From assembly GCA_946555345.1 (NCBI GenBank), contig CAMNSS010000019.1:1-59986 (forward strand): a DNA stretch of 59,986 bases, written 5' to 3'. The number at the start of each line of letters is the position of its first letter. Position 1 is the stretch's first letter. The DNA is from an uncultured Eubacterium sp. Its GTDB lineage: Bacteria; Bacillota; Clostridia; Peptostreptococcales; Anaerovoracaceae. Made by a program: the position numbers and the translations under genes. The notes under the pieces are model-generated. The model was not told the DNA's origin, searched no databases, and saw only the letters and a program-made list of their open reading frames with translations. Shown one piece after another: positions 25,558-33,422 of this stretch.

Positions 25558-28500
25558 TCACATTACCCTGGCAAACGTGCGCAGTGCGAAAAGATACATA
25601 TAAGCTTCCTTGACCGGTTTTCCTTTTGCCGCTTCAAGAGCCTCTCTGTAAAGCTCCATCTGCTTGGCATAACGCTCTATGATATCTTGCTTGCGCGCAC
25701 CGCCGCCTACATGGCTGTTTTTATAATCGATCAACACAATTCCATCCGCTTCTTCAAAGAAACAGTCGATAATTCCCTGCACCAATGTTGTAACGCCATC
25801 GACTTCCGTCTGCAAAAGAAATTCGCGTTCCTTCTCCAGCGTTTTGCAGGATGCGGCGCGGATGCCAACCGGATCGTTAAAAAACGCCGCAATATTTTCT
25901 AAGCGTACCGCCGCCCGCTCTTCATCGTCAAGCTGTCCATCTGCATGAAGCTGGTCCGCTATCTGCGCAATATATGGACTGCCGCCCTCGAGCGCTGCCG
26001 CAAAATCGAGCTTTTCCATCACAAGATGCATCGCCGTACCAGCCTGGGCAGCGCCAATTTGCCTCTTCGTTTCGGAAAATGCCGGTCTTGCCAGGTAAAA
26101 GTCCTGCGCTTTTTCGCCGCCCTGTTTATTGATCTCCGTCACCGAATACTTTGATTTTACCGCATTCAAATGGGCGTGTGCATATGTATAAGATAACCGC
26201 TCTTCTATTTTTTCTTGCATCCCATCATCTGGTACGATTCCATCCGTATCAAGCAGCTCCGCCAGGCTGAGCCGTGCTGCGGCCTGCTGCTTTGAAAAGA
26301 ACGCTGGCTGGCTGGAATCCTCGTATATAACTTCCGCCCCGAAAGCTTCCATCGCATCGTATAACATTTCAAGCGGGCTGTTATGGCTGAACGCTCCATG
26401 CAGTGCGCCGCGGCACGTCCCCGTCAATATAAACCGGTCCATCGCCCTTGTCATCGCCACATAGAGAATCCTGATTTCCTCTTCGATGTGGTCGCTTGCG
26501 TTTTCCTGGTTGATGATCTGCTGGAGCAGCGTGCTGCGATACCACTTCTGTGCTTTATTTACCTGCGGAAGCCCGATGGCGAGACTCTTATGCATGGACG
26601 GGGAACGGATTTCCCGCTGGTTGCGGTAGCGTTTTCCCGTTTCCGCCAGGATGACAACAGGAAACTCCAGGCCCTTGCTCTTGTGGATGGTCATGATCTG
26701 CACGAGGTTGCTCTCCTCCGATAAAACCTTAGCCTCCTCGACCGGCCTGCTGCTCTTTTTCATCGCTTCCACATACGAGAGGAATCCGTAAAGGCCGCCG
26801 TAATTATCTTCCTCATACTGCGCCGCCTTCCCCGCCAAAAGCCGCAGGTTGGAAATACGCTGTTTTCCAGCAGGCAGGCTGCTGCAATAGTCAAAATATC
26901 CGGTATCATAGAGCAATATCCTGACGAGTTCCTCCAGGGAAACGGTATGCTTCAATTCCTTCCAGTATTGGATTTTTTCAAGCATGGCGGAAAGCTTGCA
27001 CGCAAGCCCCGCCTGCGGGCCTTCCTTTTGGTATCGCTGTACCGCATCGTAATAAGAAGGGCTCTTCCCCGCAAAAATCCTGATTTCCGCTAACTCCCTG
27101 ACCGTAAAACCGAACACGGGACACCGCATCACGGAAACCAGCGGGATGTCCGCCCTCGTATTGTCTATGATTTTCAACAGGTTGACAAACACCTGGATTT
27201 CAACCGTATCAAAATATCCGCCCTCGCTTTTCCCATAAGCGGGAATCCCCTGGTTATTGAGGAACTTTTCCAGCTCGCCGATCAGATTTCCATTTCGCAC
27301 CAGGACTGCGATATCGCCGTATTCTATGCTTCTCATGCAATCCCGCTTAACATCATAGATCGCATGGCCTTTGTTTTCCGCTATTATTTTAGCGATCAGC
27401 TTCATTTCCATTTCGGTTTTATCCGCAATTTCATCAGGCGATTGCGGCTTGTTTTCCGCTGCGTCAAGGTCGATGAGATGTATCTGGGCATCAAGGCCGG
27501 GATACTTTCCGCCGATAGCCGGATTGGCTTTGAGCGCAGCATTTTCATCATAATCACGCATGATCGATGCGAACACCCCGTTGACCAGGCCGATGACTTT
27601 ATTTTTACTGCGGAAATTCGTATTGAGGTCTATCTTGATGCTCTCCGTCGCATCGCCCGCACCATATGCGGCGTATTTGCGCTTGAAGATATCGGGATCT
27701 GCCTGCCTGAACCGATAGATGCTCTGCTTTACATCCCCTACCATGAAGAGGTTATCCCCTCTGGTAATCCTGGCGATGATCATCTCCTGTAGCATATTGC
27801 TGTCCTGAAATTCATCAATAAAAATGTAGCGAAACTTATCCCGGTATTCCGCAGCCACCTTATCATCGTCCAGAATATCGATCGCATCATGCATGACATC
27901 ATCAAAATCCATCTTGTTTTTCTGGTTCTTTTTCTCCCGGAAGATGGATTCCAGTTCTTTGACGAGGGAAACCAGGTATTTCGTATCTTCATAGCTTTCC
28001 CGCAATGCATCGTCGTATGCTTCGGGACTCTGTTTGTAATACCGCTTTTTTAAATCGTCCAGCGCTTTTTTCCCTTGGCTGTGCAAAGACTTGAACTGCT
28101 GCTCGATCAGGGCATAACCCGGCTTTTCGTCTGCCCGCCGCCTGGGGATGTTCACTTTCAGGAGCTTGTCGCAAAAAGCGCCGTATGCCGTCTCCATGCC
28201 CGTAACATCATCCTGCGCCCTGCACTTTGCAAAAACGCCCGCACAGCGGTCAAGATCCGCCCGTACCAATTCATTGAGCCTGTCCAGCGCCGCTTTTTCC
28301 AAAACATCCGCCGCACCTTCAAAGCATCTGCGCACTTTCTCAAACGTTCTTTTCGTATCCGCCATCACAAAAGCGGCAAGCCCCAGCGCCTTCACCGGTG
28401 AATCCGCGTGCAGCAATTCCGTTTTTTCCTCCGCCCAAGCCATGTAATGCGGGATGCTCCTCATTTTTTTGTATAAAGAAACGATGCTATTTTTAATCTC

Positions 28501-28998
28501 GTTTTCATTCCGGTCTCTGCTGTACTTCTTCAAAAATTCCGCAAAAGCCCCGTAATCCTCCGCAAACCGCCGCTCGAACAGTTCATCAACCGCTTCCCGC
28601 TCCATAATGTCCCGCTCTGTTTCATCACAGATTTTAAGGCCTGGTTCCAAGCCGGCCACATAAAAATATTTATGTACGACTTCCATGGAAAAGGTATGAA
28701 ACGTGCTGATATTCGCCTTGGGAAGCAGCGTCAGCTGCCTTTTCAAAAATGCCCTGTCCGCCCCCGGCTCATCCATCGCTTGGTTGATCGCGTTTTCCAA
28801 GCGTTCCTTCATTTCTTCCGAGGCTGCATTTGTAAAGCTGGTGATGAGAAACCTGTCGATATCGACCTTGTCCTTGATCACGAGCTGCTTGATCCGCTCA
28901 ACGAGCACGGCCGTTTTCCCCGATCCGGCCGCCGCCGCCACCAGGATATTCCGCCCCCTGTCCGTTATCGCACACTGTTGTTCCTTGGTCCAGCCCAT
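25558..28998 (-). CDS. addA: AddA, ATP-dependent helicase/nuclease subunit A
   Basis: A 1146-residue UvrD-like helicase-nuclease, somewhat short for AddA. Walker A is AAAGSGKTA (residues 22-30). Helicase motifs follow (FIDEFQDSN, GDVKQSIYRFRQADP, TIHKSKGLEFPVV, YVAMTRA). The C-terminal RecB-like nuclease motif is GIIDCFFEEADGIVLIDYKN. With AddB it processes double-strand breaks for RecA loading. The start ATG at 28998 follows GGGAGG by six bases; an in-frame upstream ATG lies before that site. AddB, usually immediately upstream, is not in this window. Confidence 0.96.
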   Translation of the reverse strand: MGWTKEQQCAITDRGRNILVAAAAGSGKTAVLVERIKQLVIKDKVDIDRFLITSFTNAASEEMKERLENAINQAMDEPGADRAFLKRQLTLLPKANISTFHTFSMEVVHKYFYVAGLEPGLKICDETERDIMEREAVDELFERRFAEDYGAFAEFLKKYSRDRNENEIKNSIVSLYKKMRSIPHYMAWAEEKTELLHADSPVKALGLAAFVMADTKRTFEKVRRCFEGAADVLEKAALDRLNELVRADLDRCAGVFAKCRAQDDVTGMETAYGAFCDKLLKVNIPRRRADEKPGYALIEQQFKSLHSQGKKALDDLKKRYYKQSPEAYDDALRESYEDTKYLVSLVKELESIFREKKNQKNKMDFDDVMHDAIDILDDDKVAAEYRDKFRYIFIDEFQDSNMLQEMIIARITRGDNLFMVGDVKQSIYRFRQADPDIFKRKYAAYGAGDATESIKIDLNTNFRSKNKVIGLVNGVFASIMRDYDENAALKANPAIGGKYPGLDAQIHLIDLDAAENKPQSPDEIADKTEMEMKLIAKIIAENKGHAIYDVKRDCMRSIEYGDIAVLVRNGNLIGELEKFLNNQGIPAYGKSEGGYFDTVEIQVFVNLLKIIDNTRADIPLVSVMRCPVFGFTVRELAEIRIFAGKSPSYYDAVQRYQKEGPQAGLACKLSAMLEKIQYWKELKHTVSLEELVRILLYDTGYFDYCSSLPAGKQRISNLRLLAGKAAQYEEDNYGGLYGFLSYVEAMKKSSRPVEEAKVLSEESNLVQIMTIHKSKGLEFPVVILAETGKRYRNQREIRSPSMHKSLAIGLPQVNKAQKWYRSTLLQQIINQENASDHIEEEIRILYVAMTRAMDRFILTGTCRGALHGAFSHNSPLEMLYDAMEAFGAEVIYEDSSQPAFFSKQQAAARLSLAELLDTDGIVPDDGMQEKIEERLSYTYAHAHLNAVKSKYSVTEINKQGGEKAQDFYLARPAFSETKRQIGAAQAGTAMHLVMEKLDFAAALEGGSPYIAQIADQLHADGQLDDEERAAVRLENIAAFFNDPVGIRAASCKTLEKEREFLLQTEVDGVTTLVQGIIDCFFEEADGIVLIDYKNSHVGGGARKQDIIERYAKQMELYREALEAAKGKPVKEAYMYLFALRTFARVM

Positions 28999-29035
28999 CG
29001 TTTTCCTCCCTGGCATTTCGGTGATAATTCATTTT

Positions 29036-29064
29036 ATCATACCATACTGGCGCAGAAACATCAA
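29036..29064 (-). promoter_or_regulatory. Promoter for addA
   Basis: The minus strand has TTGATG, a 17-base spacer and TATGAT, about 40 bases upstream of the addA start. This supports addA being transcribed alone. Confidence 0.6.
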
Positions 29065-29416
29065 TTTCATCGCCATCGGAAAGGAATTTTATGTTATACT
29101 GGTTTTAGGTAAATTGTAATGAAGCCCGCCGATGACATAGAACCGGCGAAGCCGCTTTATTTTCATGCAGAAAATATCGTTAGGCGCGATATGGCGGCCC
29201 GCCCCGGACGCCCTGCTAATTTCCGGGGCTTATCCTGAAAATTATACGGATTTGCAGAACTGGCCTGAATATCCAGTAAATAAGGGAAAACCGTCCTGAA
29301 TTTCCGGCGGCTCAAGGAATGCAGCAAACCCTGCTCCAATAAAACAACGCTGCCAGCTTTGTTACATATTTATGGGTAGATTAGGTTATGATGAATGAAT
29401 AGCGAGGTAAAAATAT
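29065..29416 (+). promoter_or_regulatory. Gap and possible long leader of gpmI
   Basis: TGTTATACT at 29092-29100 is a possible extended -10 pointing toward gpmI, which would give a leader of about 310 bases. That leader holds several short GC-rich pairings but matches no riboswitch class I recognise. A weaker promoter close to the gene (around 29365-29392) is an alternative. No coding region is supported here. Confidence 0.35.
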
Positions 29417-30940
29417 ATGCAAACTTACAAGCGTCCTGCCATGCTGATGATTTTAGACGGCTACGGACTCAATGAAAAAAAAGAAGGCAATGCGATCGCC
29501 GCTGCCAAAAAGCCAAACCTGGACAAAATCTTTGCACAATATCCGCAAACGACATTAAAAGCCTGCGGGCTTTCCGTGGGGCTTCCCGAAGGACAGATGG
29601 GAAATTCCGAAGTCGGGCATCTCAATATCGGCGCCGGCCGGATCGTATACCAGGATCTCACGCGGATCACCAAGGCCATCGAGGATAGCAGCTTTTTCCA
29701 AAATCCCGCCTTTCTCAAGGCCATCGCCCATGCGAAAAAAAACGATTCCACGCTCCACCTGCTGGGACTGCTTTCCGACGGCGGCGTCCACAGCCACATC
29801 ACGCACCTGCTGGCACTTTCCGACCTGGCCGCAAAGGAAGGAATCAAGTCGCTTTGCGTCCACTGCTTCCTCGACGGAAGGGACGTGCCGCCAAGATGCG
29901 CCGGGCAATATATCGAGCGTTTGGAAGCACATTTAAAGAAAACCGAGATCGGCCAGCTCGGCGTCATATCCGGCCGATATTATGCCATGGACAGGGATAA
30001 ACGCTGGGACAGGGTGGAAAAGGCGTACGATGCGATGACCCTGGGAGAAGGCGAACATGCGCCAAACGGGGCGGAAGCGATCCAGGCAGCTTACGTGCGC
30101 GGGGAAAACGACGAGTTCGTGCTTCCGACCGTGGTGGACGGGGCGATTCCTGTGCAGGATGGCGATGCCATGATCATGTATAATTTCCGCCCGGACAGGG
30201 CAAGGGAAATCACGAGAACCTTCGTGGACGCCGATTTCGACGGCTTTGCGAGGAAAAAGACAGTCGGCGATATCTGCTATATCTGCATGACCCAATACGA
30301 TGCGGAAATGCCGAACGTTACCCTGGCGTTCCCGCCGGAATCGCTGCAAAACACCCTCGGCGAATACGTAGCTGATTTAGGGCTTACCCAGCTTCGAATC
30401 GCGGAGACGGAAAAATACGCCCATGTCACCTTCTTCTTCAACGGGGGCGTGGAAGCGCCGAACCGAAACGAAGACCGCATCCTCGTGCCTTCCCCGAAGG
30501 TCGCCACATACGATATGCAGCCGGAAATGAGCGCTTATGAAGTGACCGAAAAGGTGCTGGAAGCGATCAAAACGGATAAGTACGATATGATTATCTTAAA
30601 CTTCGCCAACGCCGACATGGTTGGCCATACGGGCGTGATGGATGCCGCAATCAAGGCGATCGAAGCACTGGATCAATGTGTTCCGCAAATCGTCGATGCC
30701 ATTCTCGCAAAGGGCGGGCAGATCCTGCTTACCGCAGACCACGGCAATGCCGACGTCATGACCGATGCGGAGGGCAATACCGTGACCGCCCATTCCCTGA
30801 ACGACGTGCCGCTTATTCATATTGCAAAAGAGCCGCGCGCCTTGCATGACGGCGGCAGGCTGTGCGATATCGCACCTACGCTCTTAAAACTGATGGGGCT
30901 TGATATTCCGGAGGAAATGACGGGAAAACCGCTCGTATAG
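29417..30940 (+). CDS. gpmI: 2,3-bisphosphoglycerate-independent phosphoglycerate mutase
   Basis: A 507-residue alkaline-phosphatase-superfamily enzyme of normal length. Metal-site motifs are LMILDGYGLN near the start, GNSEVGHLNIGAGR (the phosphoserine loop, S near residue 64), and the C-terminal NFANADMVGHTG and LLTADHGNAD. The inserted transferase domain includes CFLDGRDVPPR and SGRYYAMDRD. It interconverts 3- and 2-phosphoglycerate in glycolysis with Mn(II). It stands alone rather than in the usual gapA-pgk-tpiA-gpmI cluster. A terminator follows. Confidence 0.97.
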   Translation: MQTYKRPAMLMILDGYGLNEKKEGNAIAAAKKPNLDKIFAQYPQTTLKACGLSVGLPEGQMGNSEVGHLNIGAGRIVYQDLTRITKAIEDSSFFQNPAFLKAIAHAKKNDSTLHLLGLLSDGGVHSHITHLLALSDLAAKEGIKSLCVHCFLDGRDVPPRCAGQYIERLEAHLKKTEIGQLGVISGRYYAMDRDKRWDRVEKAYDAMTLGEGEHAPNGAEAIQAAYVRGENDEFVLPTVVDGAIPVQDGDAMIMYNFRPDRAREITRTFVDADFDGFARKKTVGDICYICMTQYDAEMPNVTLAFPPESLQNTLGEYVADLGLTQLRIAETEKYAHVTFFFNGGVEAPNRNEDRILVPSPKVATYDMQPEMSAYEVTEKVLEAIKTDKYDMIILNFANADMVGHTGVMDAAIKAIEALDQCVPQIVDAILAKGGQILLTADHGNADVMTDAEGNTVTAHSLNDVPLIHIAKEPRALHDGGRLCDIAPTLLKLMGLDIPEEMTGKPLV

Positions 30941-30951
30941 GGGCTAGGGAA

Positions 30952-31003
30952 GGATGCCTGTGTTGGACAGGGCGCAGGAAATGCAGGCATCCTATAGATA
31001 CTT
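30952..31003. terminator. Terminator between gpmI and the XRE gene
   Basis: GGATGCCTG (30952-30960) pairs perfectly with CAGGCATCC (30984-30992) across a 23-base loop and is followed by a T-rich stretch. The convergent genes could share it. Confidence 0.6.
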
Positions 31004-31013
31004 TTTCCTTATC

Positions 31014-31703
31014 TTATCCCATATGTCCCGCTTTTCTCTTCCGATTGCAATAAGCTAATATTCTCAGCACAGCAAAGCTTGCTGCCGCAACCCCGATGAA
31101 AAACAGAACTACACTATGAACCGCCTGCGATGCAGATATGCCCAATCTGATGCAGCAAACCGCGAAAGCCACAGAAAAAACAGCCGCACAGCCCGCACCG
31201 ACCAGCGCGTCGGTCCATAAAGTGCTTTTGAATCCCGGCCACATTTCCCATACCCCGTGATAAACCATCGCACCGATATAAACTGCGCCACCGACAAGCA
31301 ACACGATTGTCTCCCCTGCGACAACCGCCAGCTTTCCCGTAACGATCAACTGAATAACAATCACCGCCGCACAAAACGAAAAAGTCAAACCAAAAGCAAT
31401 GCTCCCGGCCTTGACAGCTTTTTCTTTTTCCAGTTTACTGTAATCTGCTACCTTTGATAATGTCTCCTTTGTTTCCTGATCCATGATCCCGCTTCTCCTT
31501 TCTCCATCCAAAATTTCTTTCACCTCCACATCATAAAACTCTGCGATTTCAATCAGGATGCTCAAATCAGGCAGATTCGTTCCCGTTTCCCACCGTGAGA
31601 CTGACCTTCCCGACACGCAAAAGTTTTCCGCGAGCTGTTCCTGTGTCAGCCTCCGCTCCTTGCGGAGTAATTTTAAAAAAGCTCCGATCTTTTTCGTATC
31701 CAT
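31014..31703 (-). CDS. XRE-type HTH regulator with C-terminal membrane domain
   Basis: A 229-residue protein with a Cro/CI-type helix-turn-helix in the first 65 residues (FLKLLRKERRLTQEQLAENF, SRWETGTNLPDL). After a linker it has four hydrophobic segments (about 100-120, 125-147, 165-185 and 195-215). Membrane-tethered XRE regulators of this form are common in Clostridia, often near transporters or stress genes; the target is unknown. GGAGGGGCGGTAG precedes the ATG. It stands alone and converges on gpmI. Confidence 0.88.
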   Translation of the reverse strand: MDTKKIGAFLKLLRKERRLTQEQLAENFCVSGRSVSRWETGTNLPDLSILIEIAEFYDVEVKEILDGERRSGIMDQETKETLSKVADYSKLEKEKAVKAGSIAFGLTFSFCAAVIVIQLIVTGKLAVVAGETIVLLVGGAVYIGAMVYHGVWEMWPGFKSTLWTDALVGAGCAAVFSVAFAVCCIRLGISASQAVHSVVLFFIGVAAASFAVLRILAYCNRKRKAGHMG

Positions 31704-32202
31704 CTACCGCCCCTCCTTTCGCTTATATGCTATCATAGGCGCACATAATAAAACAGGACACAAAGCGAGAAATACCCTGTTTTCATGATTTCATATAAAA
31801 ACCTGCTTTAGCCCTCGCTTATCCTGCGTGTGTATTCGTGCTGCACCTGTGTCCGATCCGTTCATGGACTGCTTGCAATCTATTTGCAGTTCCGTTCATA
31901 CGCCTCCCGCTCGTTCCACCAGCCGCCTGCCTTAATTCATTAGCCGCCCGCCCGGCTCACCAATCACCTGCCCCAGTTTGATTCTCTTGATTTTTAAATA
32001 AGATACGATTTCAGAGAAATTTTCCGTATTTTTTCCTATTTTCCATGCAAAAGGCAATCTGTTTCTCTGATTTATGTAATATTTTTGCAGAGCAAGAGAA
32101 TCTAGGGGTCATTTTTCTCTCAAAATGGGATTTTGAAAAAATTCAAGAGAATTGCCCGCATGATACTGCCCTCGCTCCCTGTTTTCATGCCCGATAAACG
32201 AC
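31704..32202. repeat. Non-coding gap with repeated AAGAGAAT motifs in both orientations
   Basis: No gene is supported here. A short motif built around CAAGAGAAT recurs: GATTCTCTTG (31981-31990), CAAGAGAATC (32093-32102), TTCAAGAGAATT (32142-32153), AATTCTCTTGAA (32205-32216) and TTCAAGAGAATT (32234-32245). A separate short hairpin AAAACAGG/CCTGTTTT lies at 31750-31783. The left half is pyrimidine-rich; the right half is AT-rich. Confidence 0.6.
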
Positions 32203-32247
32203 AAAATTCTCTTGAAATTGCTATTTTCACATTTTCAAGAGAATTTT
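32203..32247 (-). terminator. 15-bp hairpin at the edge of the left direct repeat
   Basis: The arm at 32203-32217 pairs perfectly with 32233-32247 over a 15-base loop. Read on the minus strand it ends in TTTT. It abuts the displaced end of the MFS gene, so it is probably the original terminator of the minus-strand catabolic operon. Confidence 0.65.
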
Positions 32248-32459
32248 CCCTGCCCTGCTTTCCTTGCCCGGTCTCATCTTTCTCGACCGTTTTATTTTTC
32301 ACCAGTTCTTCTCGATCCACTTCTCCCGGCTCATTTTTCTCGCTCGCCCTACTCGCTCCTTCCTGCCAGCGACTTGGATTCCTTCATCCGCATCACGAGC
32401 GGTATCTACAAGCCGTTGAGAACCACGATTCCGATCATCGGGATCACGATCGAACCAGC
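32247..32459. repeat. 213-bp direct repeat, left copy
   Basis: This segment is identical to 33210-33422 at 210 of 213 positions (differences at 32408, 32421 and 32423; constant offset 963). It includes the last 112 bases of the MFS gene and 101 bases of its downstream sequence. Its right end coincides to one base with the hepT stop codon. Confidence 0.97.
32348..32459 (-). pseudogene. Displaced 3' fragment of the MFS transporter gene
   Basis: Within the left repeat the last 37 codons of the MFS gene are present without the rest of the gene. One of the three differences turns the CAG of the GLQIPL stretch into a TAG stop, and another changes isoleucine to valine. The fragment has no start and is not expressed as MFS protein. 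It marks where the gene end lay before the toxin-antitoxin cassette arrived or was copied. Confidence 0.85.
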
Positions 32460-32815
32460 TATCGGACATCGAATGTCTGAATGGTCTCATCGCAAAACTG
32501 ATACAACTGCGGGATATCAGATATCACAGTCTCCCATACTCTGTCGATATCCAAAGCGCCATAATTATGGGCGAACAAATTCCTCATCCCCTTGATTGCG
32601 GGCCAATAAATAATTTCTTTCGTCTCTTCCCGGAAATCCTCTGACAGATGTCCTGTTAATTCTCCAATTTGAAGAAGGCTCATGCAGATAGAATTTCTAT
32701 AATCCCTATCTGCATCAAAAATCATTTTATCTTTTCCAAACCGCTCAACTGCATCATCTATATCTTCACAGTAAGCCTTTATACGCTCCAATATGTCAAT
32801 GTTTTTCGTCCTCAT
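32459..32815 (-). CDS. hepT: HepT-type HEPN ribonuclease toxin
   Basis: A 118-residue all-helical HEPN protein of the HepT (formerly DUF86) family. The catalytic RX4HXY motif is R78, H83 and Y85 (MRNLFAHNYG). HepT toxins cleave RNA (tRNA in studied cases), and the partner MntA silences them by adding AMP groups to the motif tyrosine. Its start overlaps mntA by 20 bases, the standard arrangement. Its stop codon lies exactly at the border of the left direct repeat. Confidence 0.93.
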   Translation of the reverse strand: MRTKNIDILERIKAYCEDIDDAVERFGKDKMIFDADRDYRNSICMSLLQIGELTGHLSEDFREETKEIIYWPAIKGMRNLFAHNYGALDIDRVWETVISDIPQLYQFCDETIQTFDVR

Positions 32816-33128
32816 AAATCAGCTTCTCATCCTCCCCTATACCGATGCAAAACCGTTTTGTCCGAGCTTGATTCGCACTATGACGGAGGGCCTCTGTAGT
32901 CACGAGATCCACGGGTTTTTTCAGTGCCTGGGTCAGCTCATCATAAAGAGCGCCCAAACCAAACATACTCTTAACTGCTCCCCCATCAATCCGCAGGTCA
33001 ATGTCACTGTTCTCATCTGCTTCGCCACGGGCATAAGAACCAAAAAGATATGCCCTGCTCACTCCGTAGCTTTGCAAAATAGGATGTATAATCTCCTGAA
33101 TTTCATCTACTACATATACCTTTTCCAC
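32796..33128 (-). CDS. mntA: MntA-type nucleotidyltransferase antitoxin
   Basis: A 110-residue minimal nucleotidyltransferase. G30-S31 with D42 and D44 gives the GSX10DXD signature (GSYARGEADENSDID), and a third acidic residue follows in PVDLVT. The studied homologue AMPylates HepT and neutralises it. The GTG at 33128 is the start because GAGGAGGGG lies five bases before it; the open frame upstream has no ribosome site. Promoter at 33157-33186. Both genes lie in a 750-base segment between the 213-bp repeats. Confidence 0.92.
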   Translation of the reverse strand: MEKVYVVDEIQEIIHPILQSYGVSRAYLFGSYARGEADENSDIDLRIDGGAVKSMFGLGALYDELTQALKKPVDLVTTEALRHSANQARTKRFCIGIGEDEKLIYEDEKH

Positions 33129-33156
33129 GATTTCCCCTCCTCTCTGCTCGCATTTT

Positions 33157-33186
33157 ATTGTACCATTCGCTTCTCTCCATTTCAAC
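33157..33186 (-). promoter_or_regulatory. Promoter of the mntA-hepT cassette
   Basis: The minus strand reads TTGAAA, an 18-base spacer and TACAAT, about 30 bases before the mntA ribosome site. It lies inside the cassette, 24 bases from the right repeat, so the cassette carries its own promoter. Confidence 0.65.
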
Positions 33187-33209
33187 CCTGCTATTCCTTA
33201 TGCCAAAAT

Positions 33210-33422
33210 CCCTGCCCTGCTTTCCTTGCCCGGTCTCATCTTTCTCGACCGTTTTATTTTTCACCAGTTCTTCTCGATCCACTTCTCCCGGCTCATTTTT
33301 CTCGCTCGCCCTACTCGCTCCTTCCTGCCAGCGACTTGGATTCCTTCATCCGCATCACGAGCGGTATCTGCAAGCCGTTGAGGATCACGATTCCGATCAT
33401 CGGGATCACGATCGAACCAGCC
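33210..33422. repeat. 213-bp direct repeat, right copy
   Basis: This is the partner of 32247-32459. The right copy is the functional end of the MFS gene (stop codon at 33311) plus 101 bases downstream. Together the copies bracket the mntA-hepT segment 32460-33209. Confidence 0.97.

Noticed and set aside
31981-32245. Small CRISPR-like array
   Set aside because: Copies are few, alternate in orientation and have unequal spacing; no cas genes are present.
32460-33209. Insertion sequence or transposon carrying the toxin-antitoxin genes
   Set aside because: No transposase, integrase, terminal inverted repeats or short target duplication; the flanks are a long copy of host gene sequence.
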